NCBI GenBank assembly: GCA_017621205.1
Contig: JAGATQ010000031.1
Location: 1-64,000, forward strand
Direction of reading: 5' to 3'
Source of the DNA: Lachnospira sp.
GTDB taxonomy: Bacteria > Bacillota > Clostridia > Lachnospirales > Lachnospiraceae
DNA: 64,000 nt
The notes beneath the pieces were generated by a model. The model saw nothing but the letters and a program-made list of their open reading frames with translations. It was not told the DNA's origin and did not search any database. The position numbers were made by a program, and so were the translations under genes. Within the stretch, counting starts at the first letter, position 1. Each line of letters opens with the position of its first letter. Below, piece by piece: positions 16,879 through 26,264 of the stretch.

Positions 16879-18216
16879 ATGAAATTATTTTTTATATCTC
16901 TTGGCTGTGATAAAAATTTGGTAGACAGCGAGGTTATGCTGGGACTGCTTCAGGAGCATGGCTACCAGATTGTAGATGAAGAGAGCGAGGCACAGGTTAT
17001 TGTGATTAATACCTGCTGTTTTATCCACGATGCCAAGGAAGAGAGTATAGAAACCATATTAGAATGTGCACAATATAAGAAGACGGGTAAGCTTCAGGTG
17101 CTTGTGGTAACAGGTTGTCTGGCTCAGCGTTACAAGGAAGAAATACTTAAGGAGATTCCCGAAGTTGATGTGATTCTTGGAAGCAGCTCCTACGATGAAA
17201 TTGTATCGGTTATTACGCAGGCTTTAAAGGGCGAAAAGGTCATGTTAGATAAAGGAATTGATTATTTGTCCAAGCGAACCGGACAGCGTGTCGTAAGTAC
17301 TGGTAATTATACTGCTTATTTAAAGCTTGCCGAGGGCTGTGATAAGCATTGTACCTATTGTATTATTCCGAAGCTTCGGGGACGCTATCGCAGTATCCCC
17401 ATGGAGGATATATTGGAAAATGCGAGAGAGCTTGTGGAAAATGGTGCAGTAGAGTTAAATCTTGTAGCACAGGAGATTACGGTATATGGCGTGGATTTGT
17501 ATGGTGAAAAGCGTCTGCCTGCATTACTAAAGCAACTGGCAGCGATACAGGGGCTTCGATGGATTCGCCTGCTTTATTGTTATCCAGAGGAAATAACGGA
17601 TGAGCTTATAGATGTAATGACGTCAGAACCCAAGGTGTGTCATTATATTGATATGCCTATCCAGCACAGCGAGGATACTGTTTTAAAGCGGATGGGGAGA
17701 AAAACCAGTAAGCAGGAGCTTACTTCAGTAGTTTGCCGGCTTCGCAAAAAAATACCGGATATTGCCATCCGTACAACATTGATTACCGGATTTCCGGGAG
17801 AGACACAGGAGGATTATGAACAGCTTTACCGTTTTGTCAATGAAATGGAGTTTGACCGGTTGGGAGTGTTCCCTTATTCGCAGGAGGAGGATACTCCTGC
17901 AGCAGATATGCCAGACCAGATTGAGGAAGCGATAAAGGAAAGTCGTCGGGAAGAATTGATGGAGCTGCAGCAGGCGATTTCTTATGAGAATGGAGAGGAG
18001 ATGGTCGGTAAGATAATCGAAGTGCTGATTGAGGGCTATATCTATCAGGAGGATGTTTATATTGGCAGGTGTTATAAGGATGCTCCTACAGTAGATGGCA
18101 ATGTGTTTGTATCCTCACCGGAGGAGATTATTTCTGGCAGTTTTATAAAGGTAAAGGTTACAGGTTTTAAAGAATATGATTTGATTGGAGAGAGAGTTTA
18201 TGAATTTACCGAATAA
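16879..18216 (+). CDS. rimO: Ribosomal protein S12 methylthiotransferase
   Basis: A 445-residue radical-SAM enzyme that adds a methylthio group to the conserved Asp of ribosomal protein S12. The N-terminal UPF0004 domain has cluster ligands Cys 10, 46 and 80. The radical-SAM cluster CDKHCTYC supplies Cys 154, 158 and 161. A TRAM-like domain ends the protein. It could be confused with MiaB, but the N-terminal SLGCDKNLVDSE and absence of the MiaB signature favour RimO. Its 3' end overlaps the pgsA start by 17 bases. Confidence 0.95.
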   Translation: MKLFFISLGCDKNLVDSEVMLGLLQEHGYQIVDEESEAQVIVINTCCFIHDAKEESIETILECAQYKKTGKLQVLVVTGCLAQRYKEEILKEIPEVDVILGSSSYDEIVSVITQALKGEKVMLDKGIDYLSKRTGQRVVSTGNYTAYLKLAEGCDKHCTYCIIPKLRGRYRSIPMEDILENARELVENGAVELNLVAQEITVYGVDLYGEKRLPALLKQLAAIQGLRWIRLLYCYPEEITDELIDVMTSEPKVCHYIDMPIQHSEDTVLKRMGRKTSKQELTSVVCRLRKKIPDIAIRTTLITGFPGETQEDYEQLYRFVNEMEFDRLGVFPYSQEEDTPAADMPDQIEEAIKESRREELMELQQAISYENGEEMVGKIIEVLIEGYIYQEDVYIGRCYKDAPTVDGNVFVSSPEEIISGSFIKVKVTGFKEYDLIGERVYEFTE

Positions 18217-18745
18217 AGTTACGATGATAAGAGTAATATTGATTCCATTTTTTATTGTATTTATGATGCTTTCTGCGACATGGGCAAAATGGGCAGCGCT
18301 GGGAGTTTTCGTTGCCGCAAGCCTGACCGATTTTGTGGATGGGCAGATGGCCAGGAGAATGAATCTGGTAACGGATTTTGGTAAATTTATGGATCCGCTG
18401 GCAGATAAAATGCTTGTTGCTGCTGCTATGATTCTCTTTGTGGAGATTGGCAAGATTCCGGCGTGGATTGTGGTTGTTATTATGGGCCGGGAATTTATTA
18501 TCAGCGGTTTTCGGATGATTGCAGCAGAAAAGGGAATCGTGATTGCTGCGGGCTGGCTCGGTAAGATTAAAACCGCAGAAACTATGGTAATGCTTGTGAT
18601 TTTGCTTGTATTTTACGCATTGGGCGTACAGGGTGGTGTGTATTTTGTGATTGAGCAGATTTTAATCTATCTGGCATTGCTGCTTACTGTGGTTTCCATG
18701 CTGGATTATCTGTTGAAGAATAAGGGTGTGATTGAGAGCTGTTAA
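18200..18745 (+). CDS. pgsA: CDP-diacylglycerol-glycerol-3-phosphate phosphatidyltransferase
   Basis: A 181-residue membrane enzyme that forms phosphatidylglycerol-phosphate. The CDP-alcohol transferase motif is complete in TDFVDGQMARR and TDFGKFMDPLAD. Several hydrophobic helices follow. The ATG at 18200 (MNLPNKVTMIR) matches the family N-terminus and has GGAG nine bases before it; an upstream in-frame TTG at 18185 is less likely. It overlaps rimO and is 10 bases from the next gene, so the block is one operon. Confidence 0.95.
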   Translation: MNLPNKVTMIRVILIPFFIVFMMLSATWAKWAALGVFVAASLTDFVDGQMARRMNLVTDFGKFMDPLADKMLVAAAMILFVEIGKIPAWIVVVIMGREFIISGFRMIAAEKGIVIAAGWLGKIKTAETMVMLVILLVFYALGVQGGVYFVIEQILIYLALLLTVVSMLDYLLKNKGVIESC

Positions 18746-18755
18746 GGAGTAGGGA

Positions 18756-19295
18756 ATGAAGTATATAGAATTAAAGATGTTAGAGCCGTCAGAAGTAGAA
18801 GCTATGGAGCAGGAGTGTGGAAGTCTTGAGGAACAGGTGGTGTCAATGCTTGCACAGCAGGAACTTCATGTATGCTGTGCGGAGAGCTGCACCGGAGGAC
18901 TTTTATCCGCAACGTTGATTAATGTGTCCGGTGCATCGGATGTGTTAAATGAGGGATATGTGACCTATTCCAATGAGGCAAAGCACCGTTTGCTTGCTGT
19001 TTCTAATGAGACCTTGGAGACGCTTGGTGCTGTTTCACCGGAGACTGCTGCACAGATGGCAGTGGGAGCTGGCAGGGCTGCCAGTGCAAGAGTTGGGCTA
19101 TCTACTACCGGAATCGCCGGACCAGGTGGCGGGACACCCGAAAAGCCGGTTGGATTGGTATATATCGGACTATCCCTTGGGGAGGTGGTATATGCAGCGG
19201 AGTGCCATTTTACCGGAGATCGTGCTATGGTGCGGCAACAGACGGTGAAGCAGGCATTGGCGTTGCTTTTGCAGAGACTTAAAACCACTTGCTGA
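18756..19295 (+). CDS. pncC: CinA C-terminal domain protein (PncC-type NMN amidohydrolase)
   Basis: A 179-residue protein matching only the C-terminal domain of CinA. CCAESCTGGLLSATL near residue 45-58, GYVTYSNEAKHRLL, GAVSPETA and STTGIAGPGGGTPEKPVG are diagnostic. The family deamidates nicotinamide mononucleotide in pyridine nucleotide salvage. The large N-terminal domain of full-length CinA is absent and there is no room for it upstream. A short N-terminal extension of about 30 residues precedes the domain. The pgsA-cinA-recA order is kept, but one gene intervenes before recA. Confidence 0.88.
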   Translation: MKYIELKMLEPSEVEAMEQECGSLEEQVVSMLAQQELHVCCAESCTGGLLSATLINVSGASDVLNEGYVTYSNEAKHRLLAVSNETLETLGAVSPETAAQMAVGAGRAASARVGLSTTGIAGPGGGTPEKPVGLVYIGLSLGEVVYAAECHFTGDRAMVRQQTVKQALALLLQRLKTTC

Positions 19296-19314
19296 ATGAA
19301 GGAAGGAGATTATA

Positions 19315-20022
19315 ATGGTAACAAATAAATTAATGATAGAAATGCTAATGACGAGATATACCAATCGAGACATGGATAGTAAGCTGGATAAAGAAAGATT
19401 TAAAGATTTATATAAGGAAGCAGTGAAAGATTATTATCCACAATTGAAGAAGGAATATGCCGGGCAGTCAATTTATGGCATTTCATTCGAAATTGCAGGT
19501 GTCGTACAAAGTGTATATGCCGATGATTTTTATTCGATAGTCTATTTCAATACAGAGGAAATGTATGAGGAGAACATAAAAGACTGTGATGAGGATGAGA
19601 AAGCCTATTACCGTTTTGAGCCGTGGTCTGAGTGGAATGTGGTAACACCAGAGTCCTCTCTGTTTAAGAATGTTCAAGATTATTTAACGTTGGACACGCT
19701 GAAGCTTCCTTTCGATATCTCTGATTATGAAGATGAATTACCCGAAGAAGCCATAGAGTGGTACGAAGAAAATGAAGATGATTTTGATGAAGCTTTTGAG
19801 GAGGAATGTGAACAGATTCGTATATGGATTGCTGAAGTCCTGGGCGAATTGCGTAAGGAAGGTTTTTGGGACAAGCAGGGGAATGCAGATATTTATGTGA
19901 TACCGTTTCGTGGTGAGGATGACATTGATTATGAAGAAATGGTGCAAACCTTCCTTGAAATGGATCAAGGATATCATGGGTCTGAGTTTTTAGATTATCT
20001 GGCAGAACAGAGAGAAGAGTAA
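19315..20022 (+). CDS. Acidic cytosolic protein, DUF4303-like
   Basis: A 235-residue, very acidic, soluble protein without signal or membrane segment. The pattern (Y-G-I-S-F-E-I near residue 60, a central PWSEWN, a glutamate/aspartate-rich helix at 135-165) recalls DUF4303, a family often found near toxin-immunity and contact systems. The assignment is tentative and the role is unknown. AAGGAGAT precedes the ATG. It sits between pncC and recA, which are usually adjacent, and is followed by a strong terminator, so it looks like an insertion at the end of the upstream operon. Confidence 0.6.
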   Translation: MVTNKLMIEMLMTRYTNRDMDSKLDKERFKDLYKEAVKDYYPQLKKEYAGQSIYGISFEIAGVVQSVYADDFYSIVYFNTEEMYEENIKDCDEDEKAYYRFEPWSEWNVVTPESSLFKNVQDYLTLDTLKLPFDISDYEDELPEEAIEWYEENEDDFDEAFEEECEQIRIWIAEVLGELRKEGFWDKQGNADIYVIPFRGEDDIDYEEMVQTFLEMDQGYHGSEFLDYLAEQREE

Positions 20023-20113
20023 GCAATAAAAATATATTTGTAAAGTGTCCTACTTGCCAAAATAGATTTTTTATTGTAAAATAGCAGTGGTTTTAAGAAA
20101 AAAGAGAATTGTG

Positions 20114-20154
20114 GTGCACATTTGTAACGTTATCGAACAAATGTGCACTTTTTT
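20114..20154 (+). terminator. Strong terminator before recA
   Basis: A perfect 12-bp stem (GTGCACATTTGT with its complement) and an 11-base loop are followed by six T. It isolates recA from the upstream operon. Confidence 0.92.
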
Positions 20155-20165
20155 ATGAAAATCTA

Positions 20166-20194
20166 TTGACAGAACAGGAAAAGTAGTTTATTAT
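20166..20194 (+). promoter_or_regulatory. recA promoter
   Basis: TTGACA (perfect), a 17-base spacer and TATTAT. Confidence 0.85.
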
Positions 20195-20208
20195 GATGAT
20201 AGCTTAAC

Positions 20209-20222
20209 CGAACATATTTTCG
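20209..20222 (+). promoter_or_regulatory. LexA (SOS) box of recA
   Basis: CGAACATATTTTCG departs at one base from the Gram-positive dyad CGAACATATGTTCG. It lies about 15 bases after the -10 element, where LexA binding would block RNA polymerase. Confidence 0.75.
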
Positions 20223-20264
20223 GTGTATGAATTTATGAAAGATTAGTAAAAGGAGAGAATAATT

Positions 20265-21356
20265 ATGGCAAAGCAGGAAGATAAGTTAAAGGCATTGGAT
20301 GCAGCAATTATGCAGATTGAGAAGAGCTATGGCAAGGGTGCCATCATGAAGCTTGGCGACCACGGCAAGAATATGAATATCGAAACTACCCCCACCGGTT
20401 CCATCAGTCTGGATATTGCTTTAGGGGTAGGCGGTATACCAAAGGGACGGGTAATTGAGATTTATGGACCGGAGTCCAGTGGTAAGACCACCGTTACCCT
20501 GCACATGGTGGCAGAGATTCAGAAGCGGGGAGGCATTGCTGGTTTTGTAGACGCCGAGCATGCTCTTGATCCAACCTATGCTAAGAAGATTGGGGTAGAT
20601 ATTGACAATTTATATATTTCCCAGCCGGATAACGGAGAGCAGGCGTTGGAGATTACCGAGACTTTGGTGCGTTCCGGGGCAGTAGATATCGTGATTGTGG
20701 ACTCTGTGGCAGCACTTGTTCCGAAGTCAGAGATTGATGGTGAGATGGGAGATTCCCATGTGGGCTTACAGGCACGCTTGATGTCGCAGGCACTAAGAAA
20801 GCTGACGGGTGTTATCAGTAAGTCGAACTGTAGCGTTGTGTTTATTAACCAGCTTCGTGAGAAGGTAGGAGTAATGTTTGGTAATCCGGAGACGACGACA
20901 GGTGGCCGGGCATTAAAGTATTATTCCTCTGTCCGTCTGGATGTACGACGCATTGAGACGTTGAAAGCGAACGGGGAGATGATTGGTAACCGTACCCGTG
21001 TCAAGGTAGTGAAGAATAAGATTGCCCCTCCATTTAAGGAGGCGGAGTTTGATATTATGTTTGGTGAAGGAATTTCCGTTGTAGGAGATATTCTGGATTT
21101 GGCAGCCAATATAGATGTGGTGAACAAGAGCGGTGCATGGTATGCCTACAAGGGAGAGAAGATAGGGCAGGGACGTGAGAATGCCAAGAATTATCTTAAG
21201 GAGAATCCGGCAGTTTGTGAGGAGATTGAACAGCAGGTTAGAAAGCACTATGGACTTTTGGAAGATGGAGAACAGGTTGCAGTAGCGACAGAGCAGGAGA
21301 AGGCAGCAAAGGAGCAGGGGACTGCAGGAGCAGGAAAGACTGCTAAGAAGGAATAG
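20265..21356 (+). CDS. recA: Recombinase A
   Basis: A 363-residue RecA that forms ATP-dependent filaments on single-stranded DNA for recombination and SOS induction. Walker A GPESSGKT is at residues 68-75. The Walker B region [10 protein letters not shown], loop 1 [14 protein letters not shown] stretch and [23 protein letters not shown] are present, with an acidic, Ala/Lys/Glu-rich tail. Expression is set by the SOS-regulated promoter upstream. recX follows after six bases. Confidence 0.99.
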   Translation: MAKQEDKLKALDAAIMQIEKSYGKGAIMKLGDHGKNMNIETTPTGSISLDIALGVGGIPKGRVIEIYGPESSGKTTVTLHMVAEIQKRGGIAGFVDAEHALDPTYAKKIGVDIDNLYISQPDNGEQALEITETLVRSGAVDIVIVDSVAALVPKSEIDGEMGDSHVGLQARLMSQALRKLTGVISKSNCSVVFINQLREKVGVMFGNPETTTGGRALKYYSSVRLDVRRIETLKANGEMIGNRTRVKVVKNKIAPPFKEAEFDIMFGEGISVVGDILDLAANIDVVNKSGAWYAYKGEKIGQGRENAKNYLKENPAVCEEIEQQVRKHYGLLEDGEQVAVATEQEKAAKEQGTAGAGKTAKKE

Positions 21357-21362
21357 TCTGAT

Positions 21363-22001
21363 ATGATGATTACATCTATTTCACAGGGTAAGAACAACCG
21401 GAAACGTGTCTATGTGGATGATGCCTTTGTGTTTGCACTTTATTCCAGGGAGTTAATGCAGTATGGGCTAAAGGAGGGGCAGCCGGTCAGCAGGGAACTC
21501 CTTGATAAGATTATCAAGGAGTGTGTGCTGCGACGTGGGAAGCTTCGGGCGATGAATCTGTTGCAGGCTAGGGATTATACGAGACAGGGACTGAGAGTAA
21601 AGCTAATGCAATCCGAATATGATGAGACTGTAATTGCACAGGTGATTTCTTACTTGGATGATTACCATTATCTTGATGATGTACGTTATGCAAGGCAATA
21701 TATTTCTTTTAAGAAGTCCAAGAAGAGCCGGATGCAGATAGAACAGGAGCTTCTTAAAAAGGGTGTTTCAAGAGATGATATTTATCAGGCATTTTCTGAA
21801 CTTTCAGAGGAGTATAATTTTAAGCAGGAGGAGCAGAAGCTGCTGGAACAATTAATTGAGAAGAAGCTTCGCAGTTTTAAGCCTTCAGAAGAGGAAGAAG
21901 CAAAGAGGGTTAAGGTATACCGTTTTCTGGCTGGCAAGGGATTTTCTTCAACTGTTATCCGTGAAGCGATGCAACAATATCATTTTCATGAGGATTTTTA
22001 A
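21363..22001 (+). CDS. recX: RecA regulatory protein RecX
   Basis: A 212-residue helical protein typical of RecX (for example YLDDYHYLDDVRYARQYISFKKSKKSRMQIEQELLKKGV). RecX binds the RecA filament and limits its activity. It is transcribed directly behind recA. Two adjacent ATG codons (21363, 21366) are possible starts; the ribosome site AAGGA is 10-13 bases away. Confidence 0.92.
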   Translation: MMITSISQGKNNRKRVYVDDAFVFALYSRELMQYGLKEGQPVSRELLDKIIKECVLRRGKLRAMNLLQARDYTRQGLRVKLMQSEYDETVIAQVISYLDDYHYLDDVRYARQYISFKKSKKSRMQIEQELLKKGVSRDDIYQAFSELSEEYNFKQEEQKLLEQLIEKKLRSFKPSEEEEAKRVKVYRFLAGKGFSSTVIREAMQQYHFHEDF

Positions 22002-22064
22002 CAAAGCTTACACAAAATATGGTATGTTTTTTTGTCAATATCACTATATTTTTTGTGTTCTTGC

Positions 22065-22093
22065 TTGACAATATGAATGATTCAGTATAAAAT
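22065..22093 (+). promoter_or_regulatory. Promoter of rny
   Basis: TTGACA, a 17-base spacer and TAAAAT, about 54 bases upstream of the GTG start. Confidence 0.65.
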
Positions 22094-22146
22094 TGATATG
22101 TTGTACTGTGTTATGTACAATGAAAACTAAATAAGGAGGTGCTCCT

Positions 22147-23703
22147 GTGGACATCGCAATAGCAATTGTTGTTACTGCTTTAATTTGCCTAGTGATTGCC
22201 ATTCCGGTTTCTTCCAAGCTTTCGGTTTCTAAGTATAAAGCGGAAGAAGAGAAGAAGGTCGGCAGTGCTCAAGACAAGGCTAGAGAAATTATAGATGAAG
22301 CATTAAAGACAGCAGAAGCTAAGAAACGCGAAGCATCTTTGGAGGCTAAGGAAGAGTCCATTCGTGTGAAGAATGAGCTTGATAAAGAGACCAAAGAGCG
22401 TCGTGGTGAGTTGCAGCGGTTAGAGAAGCGTGTGCTGGATCGTGAAGAGAATGTAGAACGCAAGGCTGCTGTGATGGAGAAGAAGGAATCCAGTCTTGCG
22501 CAGAGAGAGAATGCTCTGAACAAGAAGAATGCCGAGATTGAAGAGCTTCATGCGAAGAAACTGCAGGAACTGGAACGAATTTCCGGATTAACCTCTGAAC
22601 AGGCAAAAGAATTTTTGTTAAAAAGTGTAGAAGATGATGTAAAACATGAAATGGCTCTGATGATTAAAGAGATGGAAACCAGAGCAAAGGAAGAGGCAGA
22701 TAAAAAAGCCAAAGAGTATATTGTCAATGCGATTCAGAAGTGTGCGGCTGACCATGTGTCAGAAGCAACCATTTCCTTGGTACAATTGCCAAATGATGAG
22801 ATGAAGGGTCGTATTATTGGACGGGAAGGACGGAATATTCGTACCTTGGAGACCATGACAGGCGTGGATTTGATTATTGATGATACTCCGGAAGCTGTGA
22901 TTTTATCAAGCTTTGACCCGGTAAGAAGAGAAGTTGCCAGAATTGCCATTGAGAAGCTGATTGTTGATGGTCGTATTCATCCGGCAAGAGTAGAAGAATC
23001 CGTAGAAAAGGCACGGAAGGAAGTTGAGACCCAGATGCGTGAGGAGGGTGAGGCAGCGACGTTAGAGGTTGGTGTTCATGGTATTCACCCTGAGCTGGTA
23101 CGATTGCTTGGTAAGATGAAGTTTAGAACCAGTTATGGTCAGAACGCATTAAAGCATTCTATTGAAGTAGCTCATTTGTGTGGTTTGTTAGCCGCTGAGA
23201 TTGGGTTGGATGTTCGTACAGCGAAACGTGCCGGTTTGTTACATGATGTTGGTAAATCCTTGGATCAGGAGATGGAAGGTTCTCATATTCAGATTGGCGT
23301 AGATTTATGCCGTAAATACAAGGAAGCTCCAATTGTGATTAATGCAGTTGCTGCCCATCACGGCGACTGTGAACCAGAATCTCTGATTGCGTGCGTAGTA
23401 CAGGCTGCTGATGCAATATCGGCTGCACGTCCGGGTGCAAGAAGAGAAACACTTGAAACATATACAACAAGATTGAAGGAATTAGAGGATATTTCTAATA
23501 GCTTTCATGGCGTTGATAAATCTTTTGCCATTCAGGCAGGTCGTGAGATTCGTGTTATGGTAGTTCCAGAGCAGGTGTCTGATGCAGATATGATTTTATT
23601 GGCTAGGGATATTTCAAAACAGATTGAGGATTCTCTCAATTACCCGGGTCAGATTAAAGTTAATGTAATTCGTGAATCCCGTGTTACGGATTATGCGAAA
23701 TAG
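22147..23703 (+). CDS. rny: Ribonuclease Y
   Basis: A 518-residue membrane-anchored endoribonuclease, central to mRNA decay in Firmicutes. It has an N-terminal transmembrane helix (2-22), a long charged coiled coil (about 30-190), a KH domain with [15 protein letters not shown] (about 220-235) and an HD domain with HDVGK (about 367-371). The start is GTG at 22147 with AGGAGG nearby, giving the expected hydrophobic N-terminus. A terminator follows. Confidence 0.98.
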   Translation: MDIAIAIVVTALICLVIAIPVSSKLSVSKYKAEEEKKVGSAQDKAREIIDEALKTAEAKKREASLEAKEESIRVKNELDKETKERRGELQRLEKRVLDREENVERKAAVMEKKESSLAQRENALNKKNAEIEELHAKKLQELERISGLTSEQAKEFLLKSVEDDVKHEMALMIKEMETRAKEEADKKAKEYIVNAIQKCAADHVSEATISLVQLPNDEMKGRIIGREGRNIRTLETMTGVDLIIDDTPEAVILSSFDPVRREVARIAIEKLIVDGRIHPARVEESVEKARKEVETQMREEGEAATLEVGVHGIHPELVRLLGKMKFRTSYGQNALKHSIEVAHLCGLLAAEIGLDVRTAKRAGLLHDVGKSLDQEMEGSHIQIGVDLCRKYKEAPIVINAVAAHHGDCEPESLIACVVQAADAISAARPGARRETLETYTTRLKELEDISNSFHGVDKSFAIQAGREIRVMVVPEQVSDADMILLARDISKQIEDSLNYPGQIKVNVIRESRVTDYAK

Positions 23704-23713
23704 GACTAGATTA

Positions 23714-23742
23714 CTTCCCACATGTTATGTGGGAAGTTTTTT
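23714..23742 (+). terminator. Terminator after rny
   Basis: CTTCCCACAT pairs with ATGTGGGAAG over a three-base loop and is followed by six T. Confidence 0.95.
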
Positions 23743-23948
23743 ATGTTATAAAATAATCTGTGGTAAATAATTTTTATATGTAGTGGTGTAAAATAGTGTA
23801 AAAATGAAAGATGAATTAAAAATGTTGCAAAAAAATTGAGAAAACAGTTATTTTTTCCATTAAATCCGATGGAAAAAGAATGAATTGCAATTTAATCTTG
23901 TATTTTTATGTGTACTATATTACAATAGCATTTGTGATTGAGTCATAA

Positions 23949-24206
23949 ATTATAGTAACTCAAACTTCGCACATAGTAGCTAGTAATTATAATATTCATA
24001 AGAAAAACTATCTGAACACGCCGGTCCTTGATTTTGTGTAGCAAAATCTTAGTACCGTTGCGTGTGAAGCAACACGGTGTGGACTTTCTCACTAGGTTCG
24101 TATACACTCACCAAGTGTTCAATGCCACCGAAAGCGGGTTTTTCGTTGAATATTATAATTACTAGCGTAATGTATAAACTTCATGTGCGAAGTTTGAGAT
24201 AGTAAT
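23949..24206. repeat. Large nested palindrome with branched core (type C), 258 bp
   Basis: The outer arms pair in two blocks: 23959-23974 with 24183-24198 (16 bp) and 23979-23998 with 24147-24166 (20 bp). The core 24002-24144 is closed by GAAAAAC/GTTTTTC and TGAACAC/GTGTTCA. It contains at least three smaller hairpins (24022-24057, about 24058-24076, 24076-24112). No open frame is inside. Together with the rny terminator it accounts for most of the 562-bp gap 23704-24265; the remainder is AT-rich with no feature I can name. Confidence 0.85.
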
Positions 24207-24265
24207 ATTTTGATGTTGGGAGCAAAAATTTTCTTCCAATTGAGATTAAGGTGGTGCGTAAAAAT

Positions 24266-25465
24266 ATGTCATTAACATTATCTAGGAAAGCACAGGCGGT
24301 AAAGCCTTCCTCTACCTTGGCGATTACGGCGAAGGCGAAGGAGCTTAGGGCACAGGGATTGGATGTTGTGGGCTTTGGTGCAGGAGAACCGGATTTTAAT
24401 ACACCGGAGAATATCTGTGAGGCGGCAGTGAAGGCAATCCATGAGGGTCATACCAAATATACACCCGCTTCCGGTACAGTTTCTTTAAAGGAAGCAGTGT
24501 GCCAAAAATTCAAGCAGTTTAACGGTCTGGAGTATGATGTGAATCAGATTGTTATCAGTAACGGAGGAAAGCATTCTTTAACGAATGTCTTTATGGCAAT
24601 CTTGAATCCGGGAGATGAGGTTATGATTCCTGCTCCTTACTGGTTAAGCTATCCAGAGATGGTAAAGCTTGCTGATGGGGTACCAATAACAGTATATACG
24701 AAAAAGGAGAATGGTTATAAGGTGACGGTGGAGGAGCTTCATGCATCCTTTACAGATAAGACTAAGGCAATTGTAATTAATACTCCTTGTAACCCCACAG
24801 GAATGTTATATACTCGTGAAGAACTTATGGCGATTGCGGATTTTGTTGTCGAGAAGGATATTTACCTCATTGCAGACGAGATGTATGAGAATCTTGTTTA
24901 TGGTGGAGCACAGCATGTCAGCATTGCGTCCTTGAATGAAGAGATTTATAAGAGAACGATTACAGTAAGCGGTGTGGCAAAAAGCTATTCCATGACTGGC
25001 TGGAGAATTGGATATGTTGGTGCCAGTGTGGAAATTGCGAAACTGATGTCATCCATCCAGAGTCACGCAACCTCCAATCCGAATTCTATTGCACAAAAGG
25101 CAACTGAGGAGGCGTTGCTTGGACCGCAGGATACCGTAGAAGCAATGCGGCAGGAATTTGACAGCCGGCGTAAGTATATGTACAATAGAATTTCTAACAT
25201 GCCCTTGCTATCCTGTCTGGAGCCAAAGGGGGCATTTTATGTCTTTGTGGATGCAACTGAGGCGGTAAAGAAGAGCTATAAAGGTGAAACAGTAGGTACA
25301 GCTGCTAAGCTCGCCCAGATATTGATTAATGATTATCAAACAGCGGTTGTTCCCTGCGAGGATTTTGGGGCAGAAGGGCATTTCCGTTTGTCCTATGCCA
25401 TTTCTATGGAACAGATTGAAAAGGGATTAGACCGGATTGAACAGTGTTTAAATACATTAGAGTAA
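24266..25465 (+). CDS. Pyridoxal-phosphate aminotransferase, class I (aspartate type)
   Basis: A 399-residue class I/II aminotransferase. The family stretches GAGEPDFNTPENI, YTPASGTVSLKEAV, NTPCNPTGMLY, DEMYENLVYGG and the PLP-lysine segment VAKSYSMTGWRIGY are present. The sequence style fits Bacillus-type aspartate aminotransferase (AspB), which transfers amino groups between aspartate and 2-oxoglutarate; other amino acids cannot be excluded. AAGGTGG lies 11 bases before the ATG; a GTG at 24251 is also in frame. Confidence 0.93.
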   Translation: MSLTLSRKAQAVKPSSTLAITAKAKELRAQGLDVVGFGAGEPDFNTPENICEAAVKAIHEGHTKYTPASGTVSLKEAVCQKFKQFNGLEYDVNQIVISNGGKHSLTNVFMAILNPGDEVMIPAPYWLSYPEMVKLADGVPITVYTKKENGYKVTVEELHASFTDKTKAIVINTPCNPTGMLYTREELMAIADFVVEKDIYLIADEMYENLVYGGAQHVSIASLNEEIYKRTITVSGVAKSYSMTGWRIGYVGASVEIAKLMSSIQSHATSNPNSIAQKATEEALLGPQDTVEAMRQEFDSRRKYMYNRISNMPLLSCLEPKGAFYVFVDATEAVKKSYKGETVGTAAKLAQILINDYQTAVVPCEDFGAEGHFRLSYAISMEQIEKGLDRIEQCLNTLE

Positions 25466-25503
25466 TCAAAAAATTGGAAGGGAAATATATAGGAGTAGGA
25501 TGT

Positions 25504-26058
25504 ATGGGTAAGAAGCAGCAATTACAATATGAAAAGTGCAGGGAAGAGCTGGCCTATCAGGGTGCAGCCGTTGCCGTCTATAAGGATTATATTAAGCTGC
25601 CGAATGGCAAGCAGGTAGAATGGGATTTGATTAAGCATCCGGGAGGTGCTGGAATCCTTCCGGTTGATGAAGATGGCAATGTGCTGTTGATTGAGCAATA
25701 TCGCAATGCGCTAGACCGGATGACCCTTGAGATTCCGGCAGGGAAACGGGAAAATGGGGAGCATACCAGCGTTTGTGCTGCCAGAGAACTGGAGGAAGAG
25801 ACGGGATACCGTTCCAGCCACATTGTACATCTGGCGGATTCCGTAGCAGCCATTGGATATAGCAATGAAATCATTGGGTTATACTATGCGGATGAATTGG
25901 AGAAGACAAAGCAGAGACTTGATGAGGATGAATGGATTCATGTCAGGAGAGTTTCGCTTAGCGATGCTATCGCTATGGTGCTTGATGGTATTATTCAGGA
26001 TTCGAAAACAGTATCTGCGATTTTGCTCTATGATAAGGTAATGACAGGAAAAGACTGA
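25504..26058 (+). CDS. nudF: NUDIX hydrolase, ADP-ribose pyrophosphatase type
   Basis: A 184-residue NUDIX enzyme. The Nudix box is complete: Gly, five residues, Glu, then RELEEETGY (in GKRENGEHTS...). The preceding LLIEQYRNALDRMTLEIPAG is typical of ADP-ribose pyrophosphatases (NudF/YqkG), which release AMP and ribose-5-phosphate. The ATG at 25504 follows AGGAG; the upstream extension overlapping the aminotransferase is unlikely. NUDIX-spoIIM-xerD is a recurring order in Clostridia and Bacilli. Confidence 0.9.
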   Translation: MGKKQQLQYEKCREELAYQGAAVAVYKDYIKLPNGKQVEWDLIKHPGGAGILPVDEDGNVLLIEQYRNALDRMTLEIPAGKRENGEHTSVCAARELEEETGYRSSHIVHLADSVAAIGYSNEIIGLYYADELEKTKQRLDEDEWIHVRRVSLSDAIAMVLDGIIQDSKTVSAILLYDKVMTGKD

Positions 26059-26264
26059 TATTCTATTTTGAAAGTGTTAGTAACGCAAGCTTTCTATCTG
26101 TTTTAAAGGCAAATATGTATGTGGGAAGTCCTAAGTTCAGTAATAATTGCAGTGAAGGTTCATATAATTAAATGTGGATTGTCAAAGGGACAACTTGGAC
26201 ACGAAAGCATTAGTAATGGTATTTTTGTGTGAAAGCAATTATTATCCACTGCTTGGAGGCCTAT

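Noticed and set aside
24002..24144. Group II intron or known OMEGA-type RNA
   Set aside because: The typical domain V sequence of group II introns is missing and no associated reverse transcriptase or TnpB frame is present; kept as an unassigned structured element.
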